The notes under the pieces were generated by a model. It saw nothing but the letters and a program-made list of their open reading frames with translations, did not search any database and had not been told where the DNA came from. A stretch of 64,000 nt of DNA from Bacteroides stercorirosoris (GTDB lineage: Bacteria; Bacteroidota; Bacteroidia; Bacteroidales; Bacteroidaceae). Position 1 is the stretch's first letter, and every line of letters begins with the position of its first letter. Of the stretch, positions 18,439-27,682 are shown one piece after another. Made by a program: the position numbers and the translations under genes. The stretch spans positions 248,001 through 312,000 of the forward strand of contig NZ_FQZN01000001.1 in assembly GCF_900142015.1 (NCBI RefSeq). The letters run 5' to 3'.

Positions 18439-19398
18439 ATGGATATTCTCTTTCTTATCGGAGGTCTCCTCCTCATCCTTTTAGGTGCCAATGGGCTGAC
18501 AGACGGCGCGGCATCCATTGCCAAACGTTTTCATATTCCGTCCATCGTCATCGGACTTACCATCGTTGCTTTCGGAACCTCCGCCCCGGAACTGACGGTC
18601 AGTGTATCTTCCGCCCTGAAAGGAAGTGCGGACATCGCCATAGGCAACGTAGTGGGCAGCAATATATTCAACACGCTGATGATTGTGGGTTGCACGGCAC
18701 TCTTTGCTCCTATCGTCATCTCTCAAAACACATTGCGCAAGGAGATTCCCCTCTGCATCCTATCTTCCATCGTACTGCTGATTTGTGCCAATGATGTGCT
18801 GCTGGACCACAGCCCGGAAAACATACTCAGCACCACGGACGGACTACTCTTGCTCTGTTTCTTCATCATCTTCCTCGGATATACATTCGCCATCGCCTTT
18901 CAGGGAAAGAAGGAAGGGGAAGCGGAAGAGGAAATCAAGCAGCTTCCCATGTGGCGCTCCATACTATATATAATAGGTGGACTGGGTGCGCTGATTGCCG
19001 GCGGCAGTTTCTTTGTGGACGGTGCCAGCGGCATTGCCCGCAGCCTGGGAGTCAGTGAATCGGTCATCGGGCTGACGCTTGTGGCAGGTGGTACGTCTCT
19101 GCCCGAACTTGCCACTTCCATCGTAGCCGCCCTGAAGAAGAATCCGGAGATTGCCATCGGAAACGTAATCGGAAGCAATCTTTTCAATATATTCTTCGTG
19201 CTGGGTTGCAGCGCTTCCATCACACCGCTACATCTGACGGGTATCACCAACCTGGATTTACTGGTGCTGGTGGGTTCGAGCATCCTGCTGTGGATATTCG
19301 GCCTGTTCTTCGCCAAACGGACTATTACGCGCATTGAAGGCAGCATATTAATACTTTGTTACATAGCTTACACCGCCGTATTAATTTACAACGTCTGA
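18439..19398 (+). CDS. Calcium/sodium antiporter, CaCA family (YrbG-like)
   Basis: 319-residue inner-membrane cation exchanger with about ten membrane segments. The two inverted alpha-repeats of the CaCA superfamily are clear: GLTIVAFGTSAPEL with GNVVGSNIFN near residues 40-80, and GLTLVAGGTSLPEL with GNVIGSNLFN near 210-255. The acidic residue within GTSxPE is the ion ligand in the family. A short acidic cytoplasmic loop (KKEGEAEEEIKQ) joins the halves. Single gene with its own promoter; physiological ion not certain. Confidence 0.93.
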   Translation: MDILFLIGGLLLILLGANGLTDGAASIAKRFHIPSIVIGLTIVAFGTSAPELTVSVSSALKGSADIAIGNVVGSNIFNTLMIVGCTALFAPIVISQNTLRKEIPLCILSSIVLLICANDVLLDHSPENILSTTDGLLLLCFFIIFLGYTFAIAFQGKKEGEAEEEIKQLPMWRSILYIIGGLGALIAGGSFFVDGASGIARSLGVSESVIGLTLVAGGTSLPELATSIVAALKKNPEIAIGNVIGSNLFNIFFVLGCSASITPLHLTGITNLDLLVLVGSSILLWIFGLFFAKRTITRIEGSILILCYIAYTAVLIYNV

Positions 19399-19460
19399 AA
19401 TATAAGTCAGAGCAACAGCAAGGTTAATCCGTATTTCTTTTGAAAATTCTCTCATTTTCC

Positions 19461-19468
19461 TATATTTG
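19461..19468 (+). promoter_or_regulatory. -7 promoter box of membrane AraC regulator gene
   Basis: TATATTTG followed by CA, 20 bp before the start codon; matches TAnnTTTG. Confidence 0.65.
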
Positions 19469-19487
19469 CATTTTTAAATAAAAAGGA

Positions 19488-20567
19488 ATGGAAGGATTTA
19501 ATGTATCGTACTTTATGAACGGAGCGGCATTCATGTTCTTCGGATATGCCAGTTTCCGTTTGCTTGCCAATAAACCACGCTCCCGCATACAGAGTATTTT
19601 AGGGATGACCCTTGCTTTCTGGGCATTGCTGGAGTTCAAAGATATACTGCTTTACTTCCCTTCGCTGAAAACCGAACGGTTAGTCAATTCCCTGCTGTTT
19701 GTTGACGGTTGGGCAGTTGCCGCCTGCTCGTTCTATCTGCTGGAACTGATAGCCCCACGATGGCTCAACTGGAGAAGAGTTGCGGTTCTTTTCAGTCCCT
19801 ACATTGCGTTTACCATCGTCTATCTGTGCACTTTTTATTCACCTGTCTTCCCGTTCTATTTCGGCTTCATCCTGGTTTACAGCCTTGTCATTGTGCTGAT
19901 AGTCACTTTCGGAGCCCGGCGCTACCAACGTTATATACGCAACAACTACTCTTATTCGGAACATATTGACGTTGCCTGGCTGAAAAAAGCCACGCTCATT
20001 CTTGCCATCTGTCTGATGACGTGGATATACACCAGCATGCACATCACGGGGTGGGGAGATGCCATCTATTATCTTTCGTCCATAGTTCTGTGGTTTGTCA
20101 TCATCTATTATTCGGCTTACCAGATCACCGTCCCCATGCCGAACAACCTGAGCGGTAACCTGCTTGCCACAGCCCCCCAAGAAGAAAACGAAAATGACTG
20201 CTACACAGAGCAGGATAACGGTTTCAGTCACGCCTTTAAAGAAGAATTGCAGAAGGTGATGGAAGAACAGCAACTCTATCTGAATCCCAAGCTGACCATC
20301 GGAGATGTAGCCAACGCCATCGGCACCAACCGGACTTACCTGTCCTCTTACTTCAACCACCAGTTGAACACCACTTTCTATGACTATATCAACAACCTGC
20401 GCATCGAAAAAGCAAGCAAGAAACTACTGTCCGTCTACCCCTATACCATGAACATCGATGAGATAGCCGAATGTTCCGGATTTAATTCCACTTCCACCTT
20501 CCGCCGTGCTTTCCTCAAGAATACGGGCATGACGCCTTTACAGTATCGCAAAAGCATACAGGAATGA
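19488..20567 (+). CDS. Seven-helix membrane-anchored AraC-type transcription regulator
   Basis: 359-residue protein combining an N-terminal block of about seven hydrophobic segments (residues 5-220, e.g. LGMTLAFWALLEF, FILVYSLVIVLIVTFG) with a C-terminal AraC-family double helix-turn-helix (about 255-357: ITIGDVANAIGTN-like first HTH, IDEIAECSGFNSTSTFRRAF second HTH). It probably senses a membrane or envelope signal and binds DNA from the inner face of the membrane. No target operon adjoins it on the same strand except the GNAT-like gene 74 bp downstream, which has its own promoter. Signal unknown. Confidence 0.85.
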   Translation: MEGFNVSYFMNGAAFMFFGYASFRLLANKPRSRIQSILGMTLAFWALLEFKDILLYFPSLKTERLVNSLLFVDGWAVAACSFYLLELIAPRWLNWRRVAVLFSPYIAFTIVYLCTFYSPVFPFYFGFILVYSLVIVLIVTFGARRYQRYIRNNYSYSEHIDVAWLKKATLILAICLMTWIYTSMHITGWGDAIYYLSSIVLWFVIIYYSAYQITVPMPNNLSGNLLATAPQEENENDCYTEQDNGFSHAFKEELQKVMEEQQLYLNPKLTIGDVANAIGTNRTYLSSYFNHQLNTTFYDYINNLRIEKASKKLLSVYPYTMNIDEIAECSGFNSTSTFRRAFLKNTGMTPLQYRKSIQE

Positions 20568-20611
20568 ATTAGTTTTTATCCTTGCCACGTGGTATTTTAA
20601 AGATTATCATG

Positions 20612-20619
20612 TATCTTTG
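20612..20619 (+). promoter_or_regulatory. -7 promoter box of GNAT-like gene
   Basis: TATCTTTG followed by CC; transcript start near 20626 supports the ATG at 20642 and not the longer frame from 20582. Confidence 0.6.
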
Positions 20620-20641
20620 CCACCTCATTAGACATAAAATT

Positions 20642-21781
20642 ATGGCAATAACAATCAAAAAAGTTTCCACAACTAAAGAGTTGAAACGGTTCATCCGCTT
20701 CAATTACCGGCTATACAAAGGCAACCCTTACTCCGTCCCCGACCTTTACGACGATATGCTCAACACGTTCAGCAAGAAGAAGAATGCGGCATTCGAATTC
20801 TGCGAGGCAGAGTATTTCTTGGCTTACAAGGACAACCAGATAGTAGGACGCGTAGCCGCCATCATCAACCACAAAGCCAACCAGACTTGGGAAAAGAAGA
20901 ATGTTCGCTTCGGCTGGATTGACTTTATCGATGACCCGGAAGTTGCCGACACCCTTATCCGCACCGTGGAAGAATGGGGAAAAGAGCGTGGAATGACTCA
21001 CATACAAGGCCCGCTGGGCTTCACCGACTTCGATGCCGAGGGTATGCTTATCGAAGGTTACGACCAGCTCAGCACCATGGCAACCATCTACAACTATCCT
21101 TACTATCCGCAGCACATGGAGCGCATGGGCTTCGAAAAGGATGCCGACTGGGTGGAATTCAAAATCTATATTCCGGATGCCATACCGGACAAGCACAAGC
21201 GCATCTCCGACCTTATCCAACGAAAATATAACCTCAAGATAAAGAAATATACATCAGCCAAGAAGATTGCCCGCGAATACGGACAGGCCATCTTTGAACT
21301 GATGAACGAAGCGTATAAACCCCTGTTCGGCTATTCGGCCCTGTCGCAACGGCAGATTGACCAATACGTGAAGATGTACCTCCCCATCGTGGACCTCCGC
21401 ATGGTGACACTTATCACGGATGCCGACGACCAACTGATTGCCGTAGGTATTTCCATGCCATCCCTGTCCGAAGCTTTACAGAAAGCCCACGGACGGTTAT
21501 TGCCTTTCGGATGGTATTATCTGCTGAAAGCACTGTTCATGAAACGGCGTGCCAAGATGTTGGATTTATTGCTCGTAGCCGTGAAGCCGGAGTACCAGAA
21601 CAAAGGTGTTAACGCATTGTTATTTTCCGATTTAATTCCGGTTTATCAAAAATTAGGTTTTATATTTGCAGAGAGCAATCCTGAGCTGGAAATGAATGGC
21701 AAGGTACAAGCGCAATGGGAGTACTTCAAGACCGAACAGCATAAACGGCGCAGGGCGTTCATTAAGGAGATTAATCATTAG
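20642..21781 (+). CDS. GNAT-fold N-acetyltransferase-like protein, substrate unknown
   Basis: 379-residue cytoplasmic protein with no signal peptide. It begins MAITIKKVSTTKELKRFIRF and has a RLYKGNPYSVPDLYDDML segment shared by a conserved Bacteroidetes family annotated as acetyltransferase-like. The region around EYFLAYKDNQIVGRVAAIIN resembles GNAT strands beta2-beta4, and LLVAVKPEYQNKGVNALLF resembles the acetyl-CoA-binding motif A (VxPxYQxKGxG). It may be a tandem GNAT fold. No operon partner gives a clue to the substrate. Confidence 0.7.
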   Translation: MAITIKKVSTTKELKRFIRFNYRLYKGNPYSVPDLYDDMLNTFSKKKNAAFEFCEAEYFLAYKDNQIVGRVAAIINHKANQTWEKKNVRFGWIDFIDDPEVADTLIRTVEEWGKERGMTHIQGPLGFTDFDAEGMLIEGYDQLSTMATIYNYPYYPQHMERMGFEKDADWVEFKIYIPDAIPDKHKRISDLIQRKYNLKIKKYTSAKKIAREYGQAIFELMNEAYKPLFGYSALSQRQIDQYVKMYLPIVDLRMVTLITDADDQLIAVGISMPSLSEALQKAHGRLLPFGWYYLLKALFMKRRAKMLDLLLVAVKPEYQNKGVNALLFSDLIPVYQKLGFIFAESNPELEMNGKVQAQWEYFKTEQHKRRRAFIKEINH

Positions 21782-21791
21782 TGATTAACGG

Positions 21792-21852
21792 TTAGTGATT
21801 AGTGATTAGTGGTTAACTATCACGCCGCATGGCACTAATCACTAATCACCAA
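21792..21852. repeat. Palindromic GTGATTA microsatellite before parE
   Basis: A 7-bp unit (TTAGTGA) is repeated in the left arm (21792-21811), and its reverse complement is repeated in the right arm (21833-21852), 19 of 20 bases pairing around a 21-base loop. It fills most of the 94-bp gap between the GNAT-like gene and parE and could form a strong cruciform or RNA hairpin. Confidence 0.75.
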
Positions 21853-21875
21853 TCACTAAACACTATATTAAACTT

Positions 21876-23747
21876 ATGGAAGAAATCAACGGACTGATGC
21901 CCGAAGGTAATGTAGAATATACGGAAGACAACATTCGTCATCTTGACGACATGGAGCACATCCGTGTCCGTTCGGGCATGTATATCGGCCGTCTGGGCGA
22001 CGGTACGCAGAACGACGACGGTATCTATGTATTGCTGAAAGAGGTAATGGACAACAGCATCGATGAATTCAAAATGGGTGCGGGTAAACGGATTGAGATA
22101 AACATTGAGGAGAATCTCCGCGTCAGTGTGCGCGACTACGGTCGTGGCATTCCGCAAGGAAAGCTGATTGAAGCGGTGAGCAAACTCAACACCGGAGGTA
22201 AGTACGACAGCAAAGCTTTTAAGAAGAGCGTCGGACTGAACGGTGTGGGTATCAAAGCCGTGAACGCGCTGAGCAGCCGTTTTGAAGTACGCAGTTACCG
22301 TGAAGGTAAGGTCCGTATTGCCATTTTCGAAAAAGGTAACCTCCAAAGCGACGTCACGGAAAGCTGCGACGAAGAAAGCGGAACCTACATCTTCTTCGAA
22401 CCGGACAGCACGTTGTTCCTGAACTATTCCTTCCAAGCCAATTTCGTGGAAATGTTGCTGCGTAATTATACGTACCTGAATACGGGACTTTCCATCATCT
22501 ACAACGGTCAGCGCATCATTTCACGCCACGGTCTGGAAGATTTGCTGAACGACAACATGACCGCACAGGGCTTATACAACATCATCCATCTGAAAGGAGA
22601 GGATATTGAGATAGCCTTTACACATACCAACCAATACGGCGAAGAATATTATTCCTTCGTCAACGGCCAGCATACCACCCAGGGCGGAACGCACCAGAGC
22701 GCGCTCAAAGAGCACATCGCCCGCACCATCAAAGAGTTCTACAACAAGAACCAGGAGTATGCCGACATCCGCAACGGTATCGTTGCCGCCATCGCCATCA
22801 ATGTGGAAGAACCTCAGTTCGAGGGACAGACGAAAACCAAGCTCGGTTCTCCTTCCATGTCTCCCGGCGGTGTTAGCGTGAATAAATATGTAGGTGACTT
22901 CATCAAGACGGAAGTGGACAACTATCTCCACAAGAACCCGTTGGTATCGGAAGTTATGCTGCAAAAGATACAAGACTCCGAAAAGGAGCGCAAAGCCATT
23001 GCCGGCGTGACCAAGCTGGCGCGCGAACGTGCCAAGAAAGCCAACCTGCACAACCGCAAGTTGCGCGACTGCCGTTATCACCTCAACGACGGCAAAGGAA
23101 AGGATCAGGAAGCAGAGTCCTGCATCTTCATCACCGAGGGTGACTCCGCCAGCGGTTCCATCACCAAGAGCCGTGATGTGAATACGCAAGCCGTGTTCAG
23201 CCTCCGCGGTAAACCGTTGAACTCATTCGGGCTGACCAAGAAGGTGGTATATGAGAACGAAGAATTCAACCTGCTGCAAGCCGCCCTGAACATTGAGGAC
23301 GGCATTGAAGGGCTGCGCTACAACAAGGTGATTGCCGCTACCGATGCCGATGTGGACGGTATGCATATCCGCCTGCTACTCATCACATTCTTCCTGCAAT
23401 TCTTCCCGGACTTGATAAAGAAAGGGCATGTATATATATTGCAAACCCCGCTGTTCCGCGTGCGCAATAAGAAAAAGACCACTTATTGTTATACGGAAGA
23501 AGAACGGCAGAAAGCCATTGAGGAACTGGGGCCGAATCCCGAAATCACCCGCTTTAAGGGCTTGGGAGAAATCTCACCGGATGAATTCAGGCATTTCATC
23601 GGCAAAGATATGCGTCTGGAACAGGTCACCCTGCGCAAGACGGACCTCGTGAAAGAGCTATTGGAATTCTACATGGGTAAGAATACCATGGAACGGCAAA
23701 ACTTTATTATCAACAATCTGGTTATAGAAGAAGATCTGGCATCATGA
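21876..23747 (+). CDS. parE: DNA topoisomerase IV subunit B
   Basis: 623-residue ATPase subunit of the type IIA topoisomerase that decatenates daughter chromosomes. GHKL ATP-binding motifs are visible: [10 protein letters not shown] (N box), DYGRGIP (G1) and [14 protein letters not shown] (G2). The TOPRIM domain starts near residue 415 with [16 protein letters not shown] and includes [11 protein letters not shown] (DxD metal site). Length of about 620 and lack of a GyrB-type insert favour ParE over GyrB. It overlaps coaD by 4 bp (ATGA), so translation is coupled. Confidence 0.92.
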   Translation: MEEINGLMPEGNVEYTEDNIRHLDDMEHIRVRSGMYIGRLGDGTQNDDGIYVLLKEVMDNSIDEFKMGAGKRIEINIEENLRVSVRDYGRGIPQGKLIEAVSKLNTGGKYDSKAFKKSVGLNGVGIKAVNALSSRFEVRSYREGKVRIAIFEKGNLQSDVTESCDEESGTYIFFEPDSTLFLNYSFQANFVEMLLRNYTYLNTGLSIIYNGQRIISRHGLEDLLNDNMTAQGLYNIIHLKGEDIEIAFTHTNQYGEEYYSFVNGQHTTQGGTHQSALKEHIARTIKEFYNKNQEYADIRNGIVAAIAINVEEPQFEGQTKTKLGSPSMSPGGVSVNKYVGDFIKTEVDNYLHKNPLVSEVMLQKIQDSEKERKAIAGVTKLARERAKKANLHNRKLRDCRYHLNDGKGKDQEAESCIFITEGDSASGSITKSRDVNTQAVFSLRGKPLNSFGLTKKVVYENEEFNLLQAALNIEDGIEGLRYNKVIAATDADVDGMHIRLLLITFFLQFFPDLIKKGHVYILQTPLFRVRNKKKTTYCYTEEERQKAIEELGPNPEITRFKGLGEISPDEFRHFIGKDMRLEQVTLRKTDLVKELLEFYMGKNTMERQNFIINNLVIEEDLAS

Positions 23748-24199
23748 GAAGAGCAATCTTTCCGGGAACATTCGACCCGTTCACCATCGGCCATTCCTCA
23801 GTAGTGGCGCGCGCGCTGACTTTTATGGATGAAGTCGTTATCGGAATCGGTATCAACGAGAACAAGAACACCTATTTCCCCATCGAGAAGCGCGTGGAAA
23901 TGATACAGGATTTCTACCGGAACGAGCCGCGCATCAAAGTATATTCTTATGATTGCCTGACGATTGATTTTGCCCAACAGGTGGATGCGCAGTTCATAGT
24001 CCGCGGCATCCGTACCGTGAAAGACTTCGAATACGAAGAAACCATTGCAGACATCAACCGCAAGCTGGCAGGTATCGAAACCATCCTGCTCTTTACCGAG
24101 CCTGAACTGACATGTATCAGTTCGACTACCGTCCGCGAACTGTTGCAGTTCGGCAAGGACATCAGCCAGTTTATCCCCGAAGGGATGGAAATTAAGTGA
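23744..24199 (+). CDS. coaD: Phosphopantetheine adenylyltransferase
   Basis: Catalyses the penultimate step of coenzyme A synthesis, joining ATP and 4'-phosphopantetheine to dephospho-CoA. The 151-residue protein has the nucleotidyltransferase motif [10 protein letters not shown] (T/HxGH), the [12 protein letters not shown] loop, and ISSTTVRE (ISSTxVR) near the C-terminus. Length is standard. The start codon overlaps the parE stop and the S41 protease gene follows 31 bp later, an arrangement consistent with one operon. Confidence 0.96.
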   Translation: MRRAIFPGTFDPFTIGHSSVVARALTFMDEVVIGIGINENKNTYFPIEKRVEMIQDFYRNEPRIKVYSYDCLTIDFAQQVDAQFIVRGIRTVKDFEYEETIADINRKLAGIETILLFTEPELTCISSTTVRELLQFGKDISQFIPEGMEIK

Positions 24200-24230
24200 T
24201 AGAGTGATTAAGTGATAAATGAAGAGAATA

Positions 24231-25853
24231 ATGAAGAAACTTCTTATCTTGATGATATGTGTAAGTGCCATGGCTTCCATGCAGGCGCAAAAGATGGGCA
24301 ATACAGCTGCCCGCAAGTTACAAATGGCCGAATTCGCTATTGCCAACCTCTACGTTGACTCGGTGGATGAGAATAAACTGGTGGAAGAAGCGATTATACG
24401 CATGCTGGCACAACTCGACCCGCACTCCACATACAACGATGCCGAGGAAGTGAAAAAGATGAACGAACCCCTGCAAGGTAACTTCGAGGGTATCGGCGTG
24501 CAGTTCCAGATGATAGAAGACACTTTATTAATCATACAACCCGTCAGCAATGGCCCTTCCGAAAAGGTGGGTATCCTGGCAGGCGACCGCATCATTGCCG
24601 TAAACGACAGCGCCATTGCCGGTGTGAAAATGTCTACAGAAGATATTATGGCACGCCTGCGCGGCCCGAAGGATTCGGAAGTGAAACTGACCATTGTCCG
24701 CCGCGGAGTGGACGATCCTTTGCTTTTCACCGTAAAGCGTGATAAAATACCCATTCTCAGCTTGGACGCTTCTTATATGATACAGCCGAAGACAGGCTAT
24801 ATCCGCATCAACCGCTTCGGTGCTACCACCGCCGAAGAGTTCACGGCTGCCCTCAAAGCATTGCAGAAACAAGGAATGAAAGACCTGATACTCGACCTGC
24901 AAGGCAACGGTGGCGGTTATCTGAACGCAGCCATCGACCTTGCCAACGAGTTCCTGCAACAGAAAGAACTTATCGTATATACTGAAGGAAGAACCTCACA
25001 GCGCAGCAATTTCTACGCCAGAGGTACGGGTAATTTCAAAAACGGACGTCTCATTGTGTTGGTTGACGAATATTCCGCTTCTGCAAGCGAAATCGTGACT
25101 GGTGCCATACAGGACTGGGACAGAGGAGTAGTTGTAGGCCGCCGGACTTTCGGTAAAGGCTTGGTTCAACGTCCCATCGACCTTCCCGACGGTTCCATGA
25201 TACGACTGACTATCGCCCGCTATTATACCCCTTCCGGCCGTTGCATACAGAAGCCCTATGACCATACCGCCAATCTCGACGGCAGAGGCCTTAGGAAAGA
25301 TGACGGGCAGGAGAAATACAATATGGAGCTGGTAGACCGCTTTAACCGCGGAGAGATGATGCATGCCGACAGTATTCACTTCCCCGACTCTCTGAAGAAT
25401 TCCACCAAGAAACTGAAACGCACCGTATACGGCGGCGGCGGTATCATGCCCGACTACTTCGTGCCGATTGACACCACCCAATACACCGATTATCACCGCA
25501 ATCTTGTAGCCAAAGGTGTAGTCATCAAAGCCACAACGAAGTATATCGAAAACCACCGGAAAGAATTGCAGGAAAAATACAAGAAGTTCGACTCCTTCAA
25601 CAATAAGTTCGAGATAGACGAACAGATGCTTGCAGACATACGCGCTGCCGCTGACAAAGAGAAGATCGAGTTCAATGAAGAGCAATACAACAAATCATTG
25701 CCTCTGATAAAGACACAGCTGAAAGCCTTGATTGCCCGTGACCTGTGGGACATGAACGAATACTTCCAGGTGATGAACACCACGAACAACAGCGTCCAGC
25801 AAGCTCTCAAGATATTGAACGAGAAGATTTACGAGCAGAAACTACCGCTTTAA
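24231..25853 (+). CDS. S41-family C-terminal processing protease (CtpA/Prc type)
   Basis: Exported serine protease of 540 residues. MKKLLILMICVSAMASMQAQ is a signal peptide, and ATG 24231 gives it a normal length; ATG 24219 adds four residues. A PDZ domain (about 80-170; GPSEKVGILAGDRIIAVNDS) precedes the S41 core. The nucleophile is probably Ser in DEYSASASEIVTGA and the general base Lys in GRRTFGKGLVQ. A C-terminal helical extension of about 140 residues follows. It probably degrades or trims periplasmic proteins. It ends tail-to-tail on the PAP2 gene, sharing TTAA. Confidence 0.93.
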   Translation: MKKLLILMICVSAMASMQAQKMGNTAARKLQMAEFAIANLYVDSVDENKLVEEAIIRMLAQLDPHSTYNDAEEVKKMNEPLQGNFEGIGVQFQMIEDTLLIIQPVSNGPSEKVGILAGDRIIAVNDSAIAGVKMSTEDIMARLRGPKDSEVKLTIVRRGVDDPLLFTVKRDKIPILSLDASYMIQPKTGYIRINRFGATTAEEFTAALKALQKQGMKDLILDLQGNGGGYLNAAIDLANEFLQQKELIVYTEGRTSQRSNFYARGTGNFKNGRLIVLVDEYSASASEIVTGAIQDWDRGVVVGRRTFGKGLVQRPIDLPDGSMIRLTIARYYTPSGRCIQKPYDHTANLDGRGLRKDDGQEKYNMELVDRFNRGEMMHADSIHFPDSLKNSTKKLKRTVYGGGGIMPDYFVPIDTTQYTDYHRNLVAKGVVIKATTKYIENHRKELQEKYKKFDSFNNKFEIDEQMLADIRAAADKEKIEFNEEQYNKSLPLIKTQLKALIARDLWDMNEYFQVMNTTNNSVQQALKILNEKIYEQKLPL

Positions 25854-26452
25854 TTGCCGAACAACCACTTGTTCAGCCAACGGTTCACATAGATATTTAC
25901 TACTGCACATCCTGCCCCGATGGCTGCACCCGCCAGCACATCGGACGGATAGTGTACACCTTCGTTCATGCGCGATACCCCGACAGAACATGCCCATAGG
26001 GCAGATGGAGCGATTACATACCATTTCGGGTACTTCACGCAAAGCGAAGTTGCCAAAGCAAAAGTGGTAGCCGTATGTCCCGAAGGGAAAGAAGGACTGG
26101 TTTCATGACTATAAGCATGAACCCGGTCGGGATAACGGTCGAACGGACGTTCGCGGTCTATAAGATACTTCATGCCATAAGTCACCACAAAAGCACCGGC
26201 GACACTGGTTCCCACATATATGGCATCTTTCAATAATTCACGATCTTTCTTCACCCAGGCAGCCAGCGCCATTGCCACAGGAACCCCCACGGCAATGTAA
26301 GGTTCGGAACGCGAAATTATTTTATTATAATTACGAATGAATTTACCATCCCAACTATTTATTTTATGTAAAGTATTAATGTCCCAGTTCTGTGCGGAAA
26401 TACTGAATACAACTAACGATGCAAAAAATACAAAAAAAATAGTCCTTTTCAT
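25850..26452 (-). CDS. PAP2-superfamily phosphatase, secreted or membrane-bound
   Basis: 200-residue lipid or undecaprenyl-pyrophosphate-type phosphatase. The start at 26452 (MKRTIFFVFFASLVVFSISAQ) gives a signal sequence; the longer frame to 26506 would pass the promoter. All three PAP2 motifs are present: KYLIDRERP, PSFPSGHTATT and SRMNEGVHYPSD. The catalytic histidines are in SGH and VHYPSD. Likely substrates are polyprenyl pyrophosphates or phosphatidate; not resolvable. Its stop overlaps the S41 gene stop. Confidence 0.9.
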   Translation of the reverse strand: MKRTIFFVFFASLVVFSISAQNWDINTLHKINSWDGKFIRNYNKIISRSEPYIAVGVPVAMALAAWVKKDRELLKDAIYVGTSVAGAFVVTYGMKYLIDRERPFDRYPDRVHAYSHETSPSFPSGHTATTFALATSLCVKYPKWYVIAPSALWACSVGVSRMNEGVHYPSDVLAGAAIGAGCAVVNIYVNRWLNKWLFGN

Positions 26453-26475
26453 GCAGTCTTTCTTATAGTTTGCTG

Positions 26476-26524
26476 CAAAGATAGCCGATTTTGTTAGAGT
26501 ATTCATAAAAAAATTCTATCTTTG
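26476..26524. promoter_or_regulatory. Divergent promoter pair between PAP2 and AraC genes
   Basis: CAAAGATA at 26476-26483 reads TATCTTTG on the minus strand (PAP2 gene), and TATCTTTG lies at 26517-26524 on the plus strand (AraC gene). The two -7 boxes are identical and face away from each other, 33 bp apart. Confidence 0.65.
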
Positions 26525-26557
26525 TTGCCATAATTTTAGTAATTTGCCATATATTTC

Positions 26558-27475
26558 ATGACAAAAGACACTCTTTGCACACGGCAAGTAGATTGTAGTC
26601 TGTGCCCGAAAGTTTCTGAGGGGACGTTGGCATACCGCCAATATCCTCAAGGGCAGCATTTCTCTGCGGAGAAGTGTACACAAAACTGCATGATCTTTGT
26701 ATTAAAGGGTGAGTTGCTGATAAATAGTAACGAATACCCTGGTACTACACTTCAAAGCAGACAATGTGTTTTGCAAGCTATCGGCTCGAAAATGGAGCTA
26801 TTGGCATTGACCGATGTAGAATATATCGCTTATTGGTTTACGGAACTCCCTGTTCTATGCGAGGACCGCTATAAGGAGATTCTGGAACGCTCCGAAGCTC
26901 CATTGACCTACACACCCTTGATAGCCAACGCAAAACTGGAACGCTTGCTGCACGATATCGTCGATTATTTCAAAGAACAACCCACCGCTTGTGGAAAATA
27001 CCTTGACCTAAAGCGTCAGGAACTGGTTTATATATTAACCTGCTATTATCCAATACGCCAGATAAGTACCTTCTTCTACCCCATCAGTACTTATACTGAA
27101 AGTTTCCATTATTTCATTATGCAGAACTACGACAAGGTGAAGAATGTGGAAGAATTTGCCCATTTGGGAGGTTATACCACCACTACATTCCGCCGCTTGT
27201 TTAAAAATATGTATAATGTACCTGTATACGAATGGATATTGGACAAGAAGCGTGAAGGCATCCTGAACGACTTGCAATTCACCAAACAACGTGTTTCAGT
27301 AATCAGTGCGCGATATGGTTTCGACTCTTTGTCCCACTTCGCCCATTTCTGCAAAGATTCCTTTGGAGACACGCCCCGATCCCTGCGGAAACGTGCCGCC
27401 AGCGGGGAGAAAATCACCATCATAAAGGAGAAAGGAGACGAGGGAGGAAGGGAACAAGGAGACAAGGAAGATTAA
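26558..27475 (+). CDS. AraC-family regulator with N-terminal four-cysteine module
   Basis: 305-residue DNA-binding regulator. A cupin-like N-terminal half (QYPQGQHFSAEKC, FVLKGELLINS) is followed by a C-terminal AraC double HTH (about 190-290; LGGYTTTTFRRLFKNMYNVPVYEWI, VISARYGFDSLSHFAHFCKDSFG). Cysteines at 7, 13, 16 and 40 are conserved at exactly the same positions in the paralogue at 58635-59480, suggesting a metal or redox site. It lies 208 bp upstream of the fumarate reductase operon on the same strand. The last 20 or so residues (KEKGDEGGREQGDKED) are low-complexity and encoded by an intergenic repeat that has run into the gene. Confidence 0.85.
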   Translation: MTKDTLCTRQVDCSLCPKVSEGTLAYRQYPQGQHFSAEKCTQNCMIFVLKGELLINSNEYPGTTLQSRQCVLQAIGSKMELLALTDVEYIAYWFTELPVLCEDRYKEILERSEAPLTYTPLIANAKLERLLHDIVDYFKEQPTACGKYLDLKRQELVYILTCYYPIRQISTFFYPISTYTESFHYFIMQNYDKVKNVEEFAHLGGYTTTTFRRLFKNMYNVPVYEWILDKKREGILNDLQFTKQRVSVISARYGFDSLSHFAHFCKDSFGDTPRSLRKRAASGEKITIIKEKGDEGGREQGDKED

Positions 27476-27540
27476 TCGGCTCTTGCCCCCTTGTCTCCTT
27501 ATCCCCTTACCAACTTGTTCCCTTGTTGCCTTGTCAACTT
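27456..27540. repeat. AAGGAGACAAGG inverted repeat and CTTGTTCCC-type simple repeat
   Basis: AAGGAGACAAGG (27456-27467) and CCTTGTCTCCTT (27489-27500) are perfect complements. The right side continues as degenerate CTTGTtcCC/CCTTGTtgCC repeats to about 27540. The left arm lies inside the 3' end of the AraC gene. No T-run, so not a typical terminator. Confidence 0.6.
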
Positions 27541-27603
27541 CTATCTCCTGTTTTAATTACGGAATTATTTCTTTAATTCCTTGTTTAATCAATGTATTTC
27601 TTC

Positions 27604-27611
27604 TATTTTTG
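27604..27611 (+). promoter_or_regulatory. -7 promoter box of fumarate reductase operon
   Basis: TATTTTTG followed by CGGG; 71 bp before the first start codon. Confidence 0.6.
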
Positions 27612-27682
27612 CGGGAAATTAGCGGGAAACTCTAAGGAAAAGCAAATTTTCGAACTATTAAATAATTTAAATTCAATCATTT

